A stretch of 64,000 nucleotides of DNA from Artemia franciscana. Its lineage: Eukaryota > Arthropoda > Branchiopoda > Anostraca > Artemiidae. Shown one piece after another: positions 1-11,710 of the stretch; the stretch's first letter is position 1, and each line of letters starts with the position of its first letter. The stretch spans positions 744,001 through 808,000 of the forward strand of contig NW_027062696.1 of assembly GCF_032884065.1 (NCBI RefSeq), in the 5' to 3' direction. Both the position numbers and the translations under genes were made by a program. The notes under the pieces were generated by a model. The model did no database searches and was not told where the DNA came from. It saw nothing but the letters and a program-made list of their open reading frames with translations.

Positions 1-1225
1 ATGCGTGTTTATTTGTTTTTTTTTCCAGGGGTTGTCGTATCAACCATGTGGTCCTAGAATGTCATGGGAGGGCTCATTCTAACGGAAATTAAAAGTTCTG
101 GTGGCCTTCTTAAGTCACCAAAAAATTGGAGGGCATCTAGGCCTCCTCCCATGTTTTTCTTTCCCCAAAGTCACCGTAACAAAATTCTGAGATGGCCATT
201 TTATTCAACATAGTCGAAAAACCTAATAACTCTGTCTTTAGGGGCGAATTACTCCCCCACAGTCCCCAGGAAGGCGTTACGTGGGGGGATACTTCCAAGG
301 AGGAATTTGTCTTGAAGGAAGAGAATTTCCATTAAGGGGGCACAGGATTTCCTAGCATTATTTAACAAAAAACGATGAAAAAATAAATATGAAAAAGTTT
401 TTTCAACTGAAAGTAAGGAGCAGCATTAAAACTTAAAACAAACAGAAATGATCACGCATATGAGGGTTCACCTCCTCTTAAAACCTTGCTCTTTACGCTA
501 AAGTGTTTTTAGTAATCTCAACTATTTATTCTACGGTCTTTGTAATTCAGGGGTCATTCTTAAGGAATTGAAACAAAATTTAAGCTTTAGTGTAAAGAGC
601 GAGGTATTGACGAGGGGGCGAACCCCCTTATATACGTAATAAAAATATACGAATATAAGTTCGTTGCGTGGGTTAATTTACCCACGCGAAATTACGCATA
701 ATTACGCATAGTTTTTACTAATAAAAACGTTCGTAAAAAATAAAAGTTCTAGTTGCCTTTCTAAGTTAAAAAAAATTGGAGGGCAACTAAGCCTTCCCCC
801 CCAATCGTCCAATCAAAACTATGGGAAACCCATGTAGCCGAAACAAAAATTAATTTGCAAATTTCATTTTAATTATTCTTTTGCGGAGAGCAAAAATCAA
901 AACATGTATTAATTCAAAAACGTCCAGAAATTAATTTAGAAAACAAGTTTTTTTTAACTGAAAGTAAGGAACGACATTAAAACTTAAAACGAACAGAAAT
1001 TACTCCGTATATGAAAGGGGCTGTTCCCTCCTCAACGCACGCCCCACTCTTTACGCTAAAGTTTTTTACTGTTTAAAAAGCAGAGTTGGAAGAAAGTCAA
1101 ACGTTAGCGTAAAGAGCGGGGCGTTGAGGAGGGAACAGCCTCTTTCATATACTGAGTAATTTCTGTTCGTTTTAAGTTTTAATGTCGCTCCTTACTTTCA
1201 GTTAAAAAGACTTGTTTTTTTAAAC
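1..1225 (+). repeat. Dispersed two-hairpin element, copy 1 (cut by window edge)
   Basis: Shares its internal text (GCGTGTTTATTTG, CTCATTCTAACGGAAAT, TTGGAGGGCA) with copies at 5.2-6.8, 10.1-11.7 and 24.3-25.8 kb. It ends in two consecutive imperfect hairpins: arms about 400-500/580-660 and about 944-1070/1092-1212. Both are built on TTTACGCTAAAG / CTTTAGCGTAAA and bounded by AACTGAAAGTAAGGA / TCCTTACTTTCAGTT. No coding capacity seen. Non-autonomous. Confidence 0.75.
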
Positions 1226-2160
1226 TAATCTCCCGAGCGTCTCAGTTATTTTAACCCTGTACCTGTACATCCAAATTCTCGAGTTTGTACTGGCAAACAG
1301 ATAAGTGCGGTGCTTTATTTGGGTCCATCAGAGGACTAGGGAAGAGGGGGTGCATTGTCAGGATAACGACTATTATATTGAAAAGGACATAAAACACATA
1401 ATCTAATGGCCATATGTAGTTTATTCTGTTTCTGTGTGCAGACTAGGGTTACATATAGAACCATCAAAAGTGGAGGGTGTTGTTAATGATCACAAACACG
1501 AGTTTAACCATAAATAAAGCACAAATTTGTCAAACTAAAAATGCTTCTCTTTTGTTTTAGCATGTCTCTTTCTGGAGAGCCGTTACTCTGTGTATTGACC
1601 AATTAGGGATAGCTTCAGGCAGGTGCGAGGGAAAGTTTTTTCTAGGGGACATAAATAAAACAAAATAATTTTGTTTGGCGGTTCTCAAAAGAAGTGCCGG
1701 TAAAATTCCAGTTTAGATACTTTTCGCTGTCTTGGAAAGGGAAAATTTATATTTTAGTTTTATTTTAGGAAAATAAAACGTTCACAGATGGGCCTACAGA
1801 CTAAAGTATGTCCTGGGAAGGTATTTAGAAGTACCTTCCACCACTTCTTCTCCCTCTAGAGGGCAGTGACCTTTGATGACCTTTAAAATATGTGTTATGA
1901 AAATGAAACCTTGCAAAACATGTCTTCTGCTTAAATGAAACACAAAAAACTGTTTTTAGCTTTTCAACTTTGCTCAATCCTAACTTATGAGGTTTCAAAG
2001 ATCTGCAAATATATTTCCTAACTTTAGAAGAAAAAAAACTATTGAAATGGCTCAATTCTACTCAAATAACAGGAGTCGCATTTTCAGAACTAAAACCAGA
2101 GAAAAAGGAACTGATAACTGAAAATTAAGGCAAAATGTTGCATTGTAAAAATTTGGGTAA
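1226..2160. other. No gene recognised
   Basis: AT-rich unique-looking sequence with only short chance ORFs. I see no splice-linked coding similarity or repeat of note. Confidence 0.5.
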
Positions 2161-2167
2161 ACATATG

Positions 2168-2562
2168 ACTTTCCATATTATTGACTTACCAATAAAGGGA
2201 ACATACCACTCGATTCCTTTTTTATGCTCTTTACGAATATAATAATCGCTTATATCGCAAATTCGAACTTAAGCACCATCTGACCTAATCTAACCTAGCC
2301 TTATTACAAATAATTTTGGCACTGAGAAAATGTAGTTTAATTTTGTCTAAAACGACCGAGAAAACGGTACTGAGAAAACGTAGTATTATTTTGTCCGGAA
2401 ACGACTGATAACTCACACTTTAATTAAAAATTCGTCATTTTTTCGAGCTCAAAAAGTGCTTGAATATGATTTTTGCGATAGAAGCGATTATTTTATTCGC
2501 AAAGTGCATAAAAAAGGTATTGATTGGCATGTTCACTGTATTGGTAAGTCAATAATATGGAC
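2168..2562. repeat. Foldback element, about 105-bp arms
   Basis: The left arm (2168-2275) and right arm (about 2457-2562) are reverse complements at most positions; both hold CCATATTATTGACTTACCAA or its complement. The spacer contains a local direct repeat (ACTGAGAAAA.GTAGT.TTATTTTGTC twice). Non-coding, MITE-like. Confidence 0.7.
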
Positions 2563-3344
2563 AGTCCTATATTTACCAAAATTTTAATTGGTAAATTTTT
2601 AAAGTAGGCAAATTTTTGAGACTTAGAAATCATAAGAGAGTTAAAATGGAAACTTGGCAATACCTTATTAGGTTTTAGCCCCGGATTCATTGTTGAAAGT
2701 TTCATTTTTCTAGCCTAATCCCTTTCTGAGATAGCAAAAAGTAGCTAAACTAGAATTTTACCAAAGTGGCCAAAAGTAACTTTGAGCCCCGCCCCCTCCT
2801 TTGAACATCCCCGGGTAGCTCATGAACAGCTTTAAATATAGCCTAATACAGCTAAATCCTGATCTACCTTAGTATCCCACACACATATTCCAATATTATA
2901 TTTTGGTGATACTCAAACAGCACTGCATGTTAAATTAAACTGATGGTTACGTTGAACCATTTGGATTATGAAAACAGGTTTTTAACTAAAGTTTGATTGT
3001 AAGGACGAAGCTCCAGAATTTTTTAAAGTTGACCGACCACTTAAGAAAAAAAAAAGAAAAAAAAGATCTACCAAATATTTGGAGGAAATTTTGCGTAGGC
3101 TAAGTTTTCAAATAAATGTTGATTTGTAAATCAGGGTGGATATCATCTTTTGAACAATTTCAGGACAAAAAATTTTGAAATGCAAGCAGAATCCAGATGT
3201 TAAGATCTAAAATGACGTGTTTTGGCCGCGCAGGATACAATATATTAAGTGCTTAACCTTAACCCCCAACCACCCCTGTATGTTAAATATTTCATTAAAA
3301 TAAAGCTACATCGTAGTTTTTCTCACACAAAATAAGGATATTAT

Positions 3345-3930
3345 AACCGATTGCGAAAGGCAAACCGGTTTTTTGTCAGATCTTAGATAGCAAAATCAAG
3401 TGTGTCCCACCTAATTAACAAGTACCTTGTTATTCATACGGAACAAAACAAAAAAGTGAAGTTAGGTTAATCCTAATGAAATATACCAAAATATGATGAA
3501 AGTATAATACTTTAAAAATAAATTATGGTACCTGCAGCAAAGAATTATGGAAACCAAGCCGCGCAGAACCCATTACATTAAAAACCAAACCTAGCCTCTA
3601 ACTACCTCCATATATTATATATTTGGTACTTGTTCATCATAAAGAACACACTATTCAATGCACAAATATTTAACAAAAATATTTAATAAATAGAGGTGGT
3701 TAGGATTTAACTTTACGTTAAGTATTTAATACTTTGCGCTCTGCGTTGCCTGCTTTCCATAATTCTTTGCCGTAGTTTCCATAATTTTGTGTCTAAAGTA
3801 TTATATTTTCATCATATTTCGGTATATTTCATTCGGAATAAACAAACTTCACGTCTTTGGTGTGTTCCGTATAATTAACAATTAACCCAACCGAGTTTGC
3901 GATCTAAGACGGAACGTCCTTTTGCCACCG
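3345..3930. repeat. Foldback element, about 230-bp imperfect arms
   Basis: Left arm about 3350-3600 and right arm about 3700-3930 are inverted copies sharing GAAATATACC, AATATGATGAAA, ATAATACTTTA and AAAGAATTATGGAAA. A third, isolated arm-like copy lies at 9500-9625, showing this is a dispersed family. Confidence 0.7.
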
Positions 3931-4515
3931 ACTCGAGTCTGAATTGGCTAATGGCCCGCTTTCTTGAGGACGAGAGGTAGACAAAAATCATCTGTCTGCG
4001 TAAGGCTGTGCCTGCGGACTTGATTCATTGAGCCATAATATCGTTTACTTTTGTCCTAATCCCGGCAGTTTTTCGATGAGCCAGACAAAGTGTTCTCGTT
4101 GAAGTTTGCTTTCAGACTGAAATACAGCTCGACAAAAACCAAACACAGCTAAACCAAATAGTAAAACTGCAGTAAAATGTCTTTGCTTCGATCCATTTTG
4201 TCAAAGAAAACAAAAGGGTGAGAGTAGGATCATTTAATTACTTTTGAAAAAATTCCTGCTTCCTTGCTTACAGCCTTAAATTTGTCCCCAAAAAATGTTT
4301 TACACATTTTGACCAATAGTCCACATAGCGCTGGAACCAATCTCCTGATTCTCTCCCTTTTGGCGGGGAGTACAATATGTGGTTGGAGGCGAGTCATTCG
4401 ACGCTTCCCCTGTCTCCCCAGATTTGTCCAGATATTCATTTGGAGCTGGGTCGACTCTGGTTGATTTTATATAATTACACCGCCTACCACTCTCAAACCA
4501 AATCATCAGTAACAG

Positions 4516-4595
4516 AAGGACTCGAACCACCGCCCTTACGGATACAGAATTTCAAGTCTGTCGTGCAAACTACTCGGCTACTATGGCTCAATACG
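4516..4595 (-). ncRNA. tRNA-Ser-like SINE head or tRNA pseudogene
   Basis: On the minus strand a box A-like TAGCCGAGTAGTTTG is followed about 45 nt later by a perfect box B GGTTCGAGTCC. An anticodon-loop-like ACTTGAAAT lies between them, resembling tRNA-Ser(UGA), with a variable-arm-like segment before box B. The acceptor stem does not close convincingly and the copy is embedded in repeat-rich DNA. A tRNA-derived SINE or pseudogene is therefore likelier than a working tRNA. Confidence 0.5.
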
Positions 4596-4599
4596 CTCG

Positions 4600-5230
4600 A
4601 TACGATTGTCCACAAGCGTAGTCGGAATTTTGCCTGGGGTAAAAAATGCAAAAGGGTAGGGGTGCTGCCAGAGGCGTTACTAGCAAAAATATTTGAGCGT
4701 GGAACAATGGATTTTACCGACTAGCTCGATATTGCTGTTAAATTCTATAATAAAAAACAAAACAAAAAAAAACCTTCTTTCACTGACTTTACGTCATTCA
4801 TGAATTAGATCATTTCAGAAAGACCTTTTTTCACTGATTTTCTGTCACTTATTTCCATCAGCCCATGTACCCTATTCAAAAAAAGAGCCGGTAAAATAGT
4901 GGCACTTCGCGCCCCCATTATACGGACGAGCTGAAAACATTAACAAGGCCTCCCTTTCCCTCCCCTGCGTGACGCCCCTGGATGTTGTTACGCATGCTGT
5001 ACCCATTTGCTTTAAAAAAAGCTGTTGAAAATCGTTACATATCTCTCTTCATGGATATGTGGGTAGAAAACAATATTAAGAGTGTCTATTTATTTTATAT
5101 TTATCTTTGATGCTCATTATAGTAATAACAAAAGTGGCGAAAGAAATCTAACGGCGATAGGGATGATTTAAAAAAAAATCGCAAACATGGTTTTGATGTC
5201 TGAGGCAATTGATTCAATAATTCTATAATT
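4600..5230. other. No gene recognised
   Basis: AT-rich sequence with short ORFs and no family resemblance that I can support. Confidence 0.45.
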
Positions 5231-5234
5231 CCTT

Positions 5235-6765
5235 TCAAACAGTTCGTGGTAACAAACTGTAGTAAAGAGCGACCCGGCTCAATAGTAACCAAAACTCTAA
5301 AAATGTAGATATCCATGATGTAGATATAAATATGATGTAGATATCAATGATGTAGATATTAATAGCTACATCAAAAGAATCGCATTTTAATGCTGATTTT
5401 AAATATATATGCTTAATCAAGTTTAGTCTTACCCATCAAAAGTTACGAGCGTGAGAAAATTTGTCTTATTTTAGATAATAGGAGGAAACAACCTTTAAAA
5501 GTCATAGAATCTTAACGACAATTACAACTCCCATCTACAAAAATGTGGAATTTTGTATTTTTTGCCAGAAGGCAGATGACGGATGCGTGTTTATTTGTTT
5601 GTTTTTTTATTTTTTTCCCCAGGGGTGATCGTATTGACCCAGTGGTCCTAGAGTCTTGCAAGAGGGCTCATTCTAACGGAAATGAAAAGTTCTAGTGGCC
5701 TTTTTAAGTGACCAAAAAATTGGAGGGCACCTAGGCCCCCTCCCACGCTAATTATTTTCCCAAAATCACCAAATCAAAATTCCGAGATAGCCATTTTATT
5801 CAGCGTAGTCAAAAAACCTTATAACTATTTCTTTGGGGACGACTTACTCCCCCAGAGTCCCTGTGGGTGGGGCCCAAGTTACCAACTTTGACCAGTGCTT
5901 ACATATAGTAATGGTTATTTGGAAGTGTACAGACGTTTTCAGGGGGATTTTTAGGTTGTGGGGGGGGGGTGATAAGAAGAGGATATGTTGGGGGAACTTT
6001 CCTTGGAGGATTTTGTCATGAGGGAAGAAAATTTTCATGAAAAGAGCGCAGGATTTTCTGGTATTATTAAAAAAAAAACAATGAAAAAATAAATATGAAA
6101 AAGTATTTTCAACTGAAAGTAAGGAGAAGCATTAAAACTTAAACCGAACAGAAATTATTTCGCATATGATGGGCTCACTTCCTTCTAATACCTCGCTCTT
6201 TACGCTAAAGTATTTCTAGTAATTTCAACTATTTATTCTACGGCTTTTGTGATTCAGGGGTCATTCTTAAGAAATTGGGACAAAATTTAAGCTTAGTGTA
6301 AAGAGCGAGGTACTGACGAGGGGATGGCCCCCTTCATATACGTAATAAAAACATAAGAATACAGAAGTTCGTTACGTAATCTAATTTGTAAGTTACGTAT
6401 ATCTTTTACTAATAAAAACATTCGTAAAAAATTAAAAGCTCTAGTTGCCATTTTAATAACCAAAAAATCGGAGGGCAACAAGGCCTCCTCTCCCGCTCCT
6501 TTTTTCTCAAACTTATTCAATCAAAACTATGAGAAAGCCATTTAGCCAAAAAAAAAAAAATATGCAAATTTCGTTTTAATTATTTATTTGCGGAGAGCCA
6601 AAATCAAAACATGCATTGATTCAAAAACGTTCAGAAATTAAATAAGAAAAAACAAGTGGTTTTTTCTGAAAGTAAGGAGCGACATTAAAACTTAAAACGA
6701 ACAGAAATTACTTCGTATATGAAAAGTTTTTTACTGTTTTAAAAAGTAAAGTTAAGAGAAATTTT
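5235..6765 (+). repeat. Dispersed two-hairpin element, copy 2
   Basis: Begins with the family head hairpin (CAGTTCGTGG TAACAAACTG, followed by GAGCGACCCGGCTCAATAG). It runs through the internal text, the first hairpin pair (about 6110-6200/6290-6350) and only the left arm of the last hairpin (6660-6750), where it is broken next to a LINE fragment. Confidence 0.72.
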
Positions 6766-6914
6766 ATACCTTTAAACCAGAAAATATTAGTTTTGTCTCG
6801 GTGGGAAACTACATTGTAGCTATATTTTACTTAAATATTTAGTTGGTATTTTACCTTAAATTATCTTAAATCGCATTGTCCAGCGAAATAAGGATTAAAT
6901 CCTGTAGAATCACA

Positions 6915-7605
6915 GGTTAATGATGACGATGGTTGGACGTCTCAAAGGCATCCCACTCAGTTCGCCACGGCTTTTATGACCATTCTCCATCAACGGCTCT
7001 TTTAAAGGCAGCAGTACTGAGGTTAGTGACCACTTCTTCGGTGAGAGAATTCCACAAGCTCACTATTCTGTAAGTGAAGAAGTTATTGCGTAGTCTAGTG
7101 GCAGCTCTCTTCTGATATAGTTTCCGACTATGCCCTCAGGTTCTGGCAGACTGGTCAAGTTGAAATAGCTTATTTAATGGAGTTATAATTTAGGAGCTTA
7201 TGCGTCATAATAATATCACCCCTTTTACATCTGTAGACAAGAGTGAGGAGTTTCAGTTTCTTCAGACGGGATGAGTAATTTAAGTATTTTCATCCCTCAA
7301 TTGTTTTCGTAGCCCGTCTCTGAACTGTTTCTAACTTCTGCTGGTCACCTCTGTTGAGGGGGCTAGCAACACACATGCCAAACTCCAAATTAGGCCTGAC
7401 TAATGTCTTATATAATTTACTCATCACCATAGGTGACCTACTAGTGATTGTTCTTTTTATAATGCCAAGGGTTTGGAGTGCTTTGGCTAAAGCTGTCTGT
7501 GTGTGTATAGTGAATTTTAATTCTTTATCGAATATGACCCCCAAGTCTCTCTCCACTTCAGAGGAGATAATGGTCTGTCTCGATCCATCCATCCCTAACA
7601 TATGA
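6915..7605 (-). pseudogene. LINE reverse transcriptase C-terminal fragment (CR1/Jockey-type)
   Basis: Minus-strand reading 7601-7290 gives ERDLGVIFDKELKF, LGIIKRTITSR, LYKTLVRPNLEFGM and KLETVQRRATKTIEG, a hallmark string of the post-RT region of CR1/L2/Jockey LINEs. After a frame change it continues (about 7160-6920) with a GHSRKLYQKRA / ATRLRNNFFTYRIVSLWNSL-type C-terminus. No RT catalytic core is present, so this is a 5'-truncated dead copy. Confidence 0.8.
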
Positions 7606-7614
7606 TAAGGGCAT

Positions 7615-8135
7615 TTCTCATTTTTCTTTCCAAAGTGGATGTGCTAGTGGCCCTCCAATTCTTGTTCAATTAAAGGGGAACTAAAAATTTAATTTCCGTT
7701 GGAATGAGCTCTTTCCCGATTTTCTAAGACCTTTGGTTCAATAAGATCGCCCCTGGAAAAAAAGTAATAAACACGGATCCTTGATCTTTCATCTGGCAAA
7801 AAATACGAAATTCTGCTTTTTTGCAGATAGGACCTTCAAACCTCTACTACAGGGGTTCTCTGAATGCAGAATCTGATGGTGCAACTTTTATTAAGATTCT
7901 TTTACGTTTGGAAGGTGTTTCCCCCTTTTTTCGAAAAATCACACAAATTATCTCAAGCTTGTAGCTTTTGATGGGTAACATTAAACTTAAATGAATATCG
8001 TATATTTAGATTCAGCATCAAAAGTCAATTTTTTGATATATTTATCCCAATTTTTTTGATTACTATTTGAGTTTCGGTTACTATTGTGCTGAGTTGCTCC
8101 TTACTTACCCACTTACAGTTCGTCACCACGAACTG
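7615..8135 (-). repeat. Dispersed element fragment, inverted copy
   Basis: Reverse-strand copy of the 5' half of the two-hairpin element family: it contains the complement of the head hairpin (AGTTCGTCACCACGAACTG), of the TCAAAAG.TAC segment and of the GCGTGTTTATT junction. It lacks the terminal hairpins. Confidence 0.65.
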
Positions 8136-8239
8136 TTTGATTCTGCTGTGCTTAACATAAAATACACATGCCCGCTTTGTGTCTGTGTCTCTTTTTATCA
8201 CATCCTCTGATTCAATTGAACAATGAGCCATTGAGTTAA

Positions 8240-10100
8240 TTAATCTTATTCCTGTGCGGAGTTGCCGTTCTCCAAAGATTCACAGATGCTAACCACTAAA
8301 ACGTACCTTCATCAAAAGATCTATTCATCAATATTTTATTATTCTTTAACAGACAAGTTATATTTCGATTAAGTGTTACTAAGGTTAATATCAAAATAGA
8401 AAGTTATCTTATAAGGTACGAAAGATAGCTCCAATAAAATTCATTTTTGTCCAGTCACCCAAAAGCTTATTATCAAGATAATTTTTTTCCCTGAACATAT
8501 GGCAGTATTATTCCTCATTATTAACAATCGAATTAAAGCCGTAAAAGGGCGAGGCCGAATAATACTTGTGTAATTAATGTAAATCCACGCGTTTTGTTGT
8601 TCTTTCGTGCAAATTCAACCACGTCTCAAAAGATGCGTTTTGGCAACTAAAAAGAAGCTAAGTCATGAAATATGGACTAAATTGATGAATCCTTGTGTAA
8701 ATATCTGGAGGGCAATTCAAATATCAATGAACTCTTAGGAACATGAGGGCAGTGACGAAGATCACAGATAATTTGTTTATCACAATTTCTTCATCTTATA
8801 TTTTTGAAATGGGGTTATGGTGTGAAAATTTTTTGTGATGAATATTTGTGATACCTGTTGAATCATTTATTTAAAAACATTGCTGTATATCTTTCAGATT
8901 TAATTTGTGTAGGCTTATGTAGTTCTGTTTTGATTGCGCTCCTGTCATTGTAATTAAAAATAAAAATACACAAATTTTATTGCGTAAAGGGGGATTTTTC
9001 TTCTCATTCTTTCCTTAACACAGATTAGGTCACGTATCTATATCAATGCTTCTAAGGGACCATAAATATCATTTTGCAATTCTAAGCGCCAGCTGACAGT
9101 CTCAAAGACAAAGGGCCGATTAGCAAATTTTCCCATTACTCTCTTCCAAAGCAGTCTTGGCAAACATTGATAAAGGATCTTAAATATGTCAACAGTTTGA
9201 AAAGGTTTGAGTGGCTAGTATAGACAATGAAAATGGATAATCTTTTACTAATTTATAACAAACGCTGTCTATCCAGTATACATACAGTATAATGCATCCT
9301 ATGTCGGCAAAGATTTCAATCAAGGTGGTTAGCAAAAAGTGAACTTCCCAAAATGTCAAATTATTCAATGATACTTCTTTTAAGCAAGCTAAACCGTGAT
9401 TAATGTTTTCCAAGCAGGTGTGCTAGAATTTTTGTATCCACTGCTTTTTCCTGAACTTTAAAAACGAAATTCGGTACTTGTATTTTATAGCCACCACGCT
9501 TAAGAAATGAAGTTAGGTTAATCATAATGAAATATACAAAAATATGATGAAAATATAATAGTTTAATGACAAAATTATGGAAACTTCAACAAAGAATTAT
9601 GGAAGGGGGCTGCCTAGACCGTATTATATTATAATACGATATAACCTGAGCTCCGAGTCGTCAGTAATGAGCGTCTCATGGTCAATAATAAACAAAAGGT
9701 CTATTAGGGTTGGGTTCTGTCCACTTCTATACCTGGTCAATTAATTGAAGCGTCTAAACTAATCAAAAAATCCAAAGTTTACAAAAAAGTCAGCGCGTAA
9801 GCTTTTTATTGAAAAGGTATTAACAAAAATAAAGCGTGTTATGAATTACCTATTGAGAAAGCAAAACAATTAGATTTATGCCATGCATTGATTATTAAGA
9901 AAATCAGACCATAAGGATTTTTTTTTCTCTTCCAATGCTCTCATTATTCGACCAGTTATATGTAACGCTAAAATCTAAAAGAACTCGTTAAAAAAAAAGA
10001 TAATAGTCTTACCTATTCAATGGGAACTTGTATGTTAAGCTAAGCTTTCTCTGATAAAGGAACCAAACTCCATTTTGACGTCTTTAAGTTAAAAGCTAGT
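8240..10100. other. No gene recognised; one foldback arm at 9500-9625
   Basis: AT-rich. The only structure seen is an isolated copy of the arm found in the 3345-3930 foldback, plus a short ATTATATTATAATACGATATAA near-palindrome region around 9620-9650. Confidence 0.45.
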
Positions 10101-10104
10101 TCAA

Positions 10105-11710
10105 GCAATAGCCATCAAACAGTTCGTGGTAGCGAACTGTAGTAAGGAGCGACCTGGCTCAATAGTAACCAAAATTCTAAAAAATGGAATTTTGATACCA
10201 ATAGTTACATCAAAAGAATCGAATTTTAATGCTGATTTTAAATATATAAGTTTCATCAAGATCAGTTACACCCATCAAAAGTTACGAGCCTTAGAAAATT
10301 TGCCTCATTTTAGAAAATAGGGGGAAACACCCCCTAGAAGTCATACAATCTTAACGAAAATCACACCATCAGATTCAGCGTATCAGAGAACCATATTGTA
10401 GAAGTTTCAAGCTCCTATCTACAAAAATGTGGAATTTCGCATTTTTTGCCAGAAGACAGATCACGGATGCGTGTTTATTTGGTTCCCCCCCCCCCCAGGG
10501 GTGATAGTATCGACAGAGGCGTCCTAGAATGTTGCAAAAGGGCTCATTCTGACGGAAATCAAAAGTTATAGTGCCCTTTTTAAGTGACCAAAAAATTGGA
10601 GGTTACCTAAGCCCCCTCCCACGCTCGTTTTTTCCCCAAAGTCACCGGATCAAAATTCTGAGATAGCCATTTTATTCACCATACTCGAAAAACCTATTAA
10701 CTATGTATTTGGGGATGACTTACTCCCCCGCAGTCCCCGTGGGAGAGGCTGCAAGTTACAAACTTTGACCTGTGTTTACATATAGTAATGGTTACTGGGA
10801 AGTGTACAAGATGTTTTCAAAGATATTTTTTTTTGTTTAGGGGGAGAGTTGAGGGGGGAGGGTTACGTGGGAGGATCTTTCCATGAAGAAACTTCTCACG
10901 GGGGAAGAGAATTTCAATGAATGAGGCGCAGGATTTTCTAGCATTATTCGAAAAAACAATGAAAAAATAAATATGAAAAGTTTTTTCTTCTAAAAGTAAG
11001 GAGCAGCATTAAAACAAAACGAACAAAAATTATTAGGAATATGAGGGGTTTACCTCCTCGTTATACCTCACTCTTTACGCTAAAGTATTTTTAGTAATTT
11101 CAACTATTTATTCTACGGCGTTTGTGATTCAGAGGTCATTCTTAAGGAATTGGGACAAAATTTAAGCTTTTGTGTAAAGAGCGAGGTATCGACGAGGGTT
11201 GAACCCCCTCATATACGCAATAAAAACATACGAATATAGAAGTTCGTTACGTAAGTTAATTCGTAAGTTACGTATATTTTTTACCAATGAAAACGTTTGT
11301 AAAAAATTAAAAGTTCTAGTTGCTTTTTTAAGTAATCAAAAACTTGGAGGGCAACTAGGCCTCCTCCCTCGCTTCTTTTTTCTCAAAATCTTTCGATTAA
11401 TTGCAATTAAGTAATATGCAAATTTCATTTTATTTATTTATAATAAATATTTTATTATATTTTTCATTTTTTAACATTAAAACTTAAAACGAACAGAAAT
11501 TACTCCGTATATGAAAGGGGCTTTTCCTCCTCAACGCCCCGCTCTTTACGCTAAAGTTTCTTACTGTTTTAAAAATAGTGATAAGAGAAAGAGTCAAACT
11601 TTAGCGTAAAGAGCGAGGCGTTGAGGAGGAAAAGCCCCTTTCATATACGGAGTAATTTCTGTTCGTTTTAAGTTTTAATGTTGCTCCTTACTAAAAAACT
11701 TGTTTTTTTT
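10105..11710 (+). repeat. Dispersed two-hairpin element, full-looking short copy (copy 3)
   Basis: Most complete short form, about 1.6 kb. Head hairpin at 10120-10140 (AGTTCGT GGTA GCGAACT), internal text, first hairpin pair (about 11000-11090/11160-11220) and last hairpin (11470-11570/11590-11700), ending TCCTTACT..AAAACTTG. The site CTCTAAA / TGGATTTTGATAC used by the large insert in copy 4 is uninterrupted here (about 10170-10200). Confidence 0.75.

Noticed and set aside
1825-2705. Two 70-76 codon minus-strand readings near the window start
   Set aside because: No family resemblance, composition like surrounding AT-rich DNA, and the second overlaps a foldback arm.
4377-4724. 115-codon plus-strand reading
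   Set aside because: Overlaps the tRNA-like segment on the other strand and shows no protein-family resemblance.
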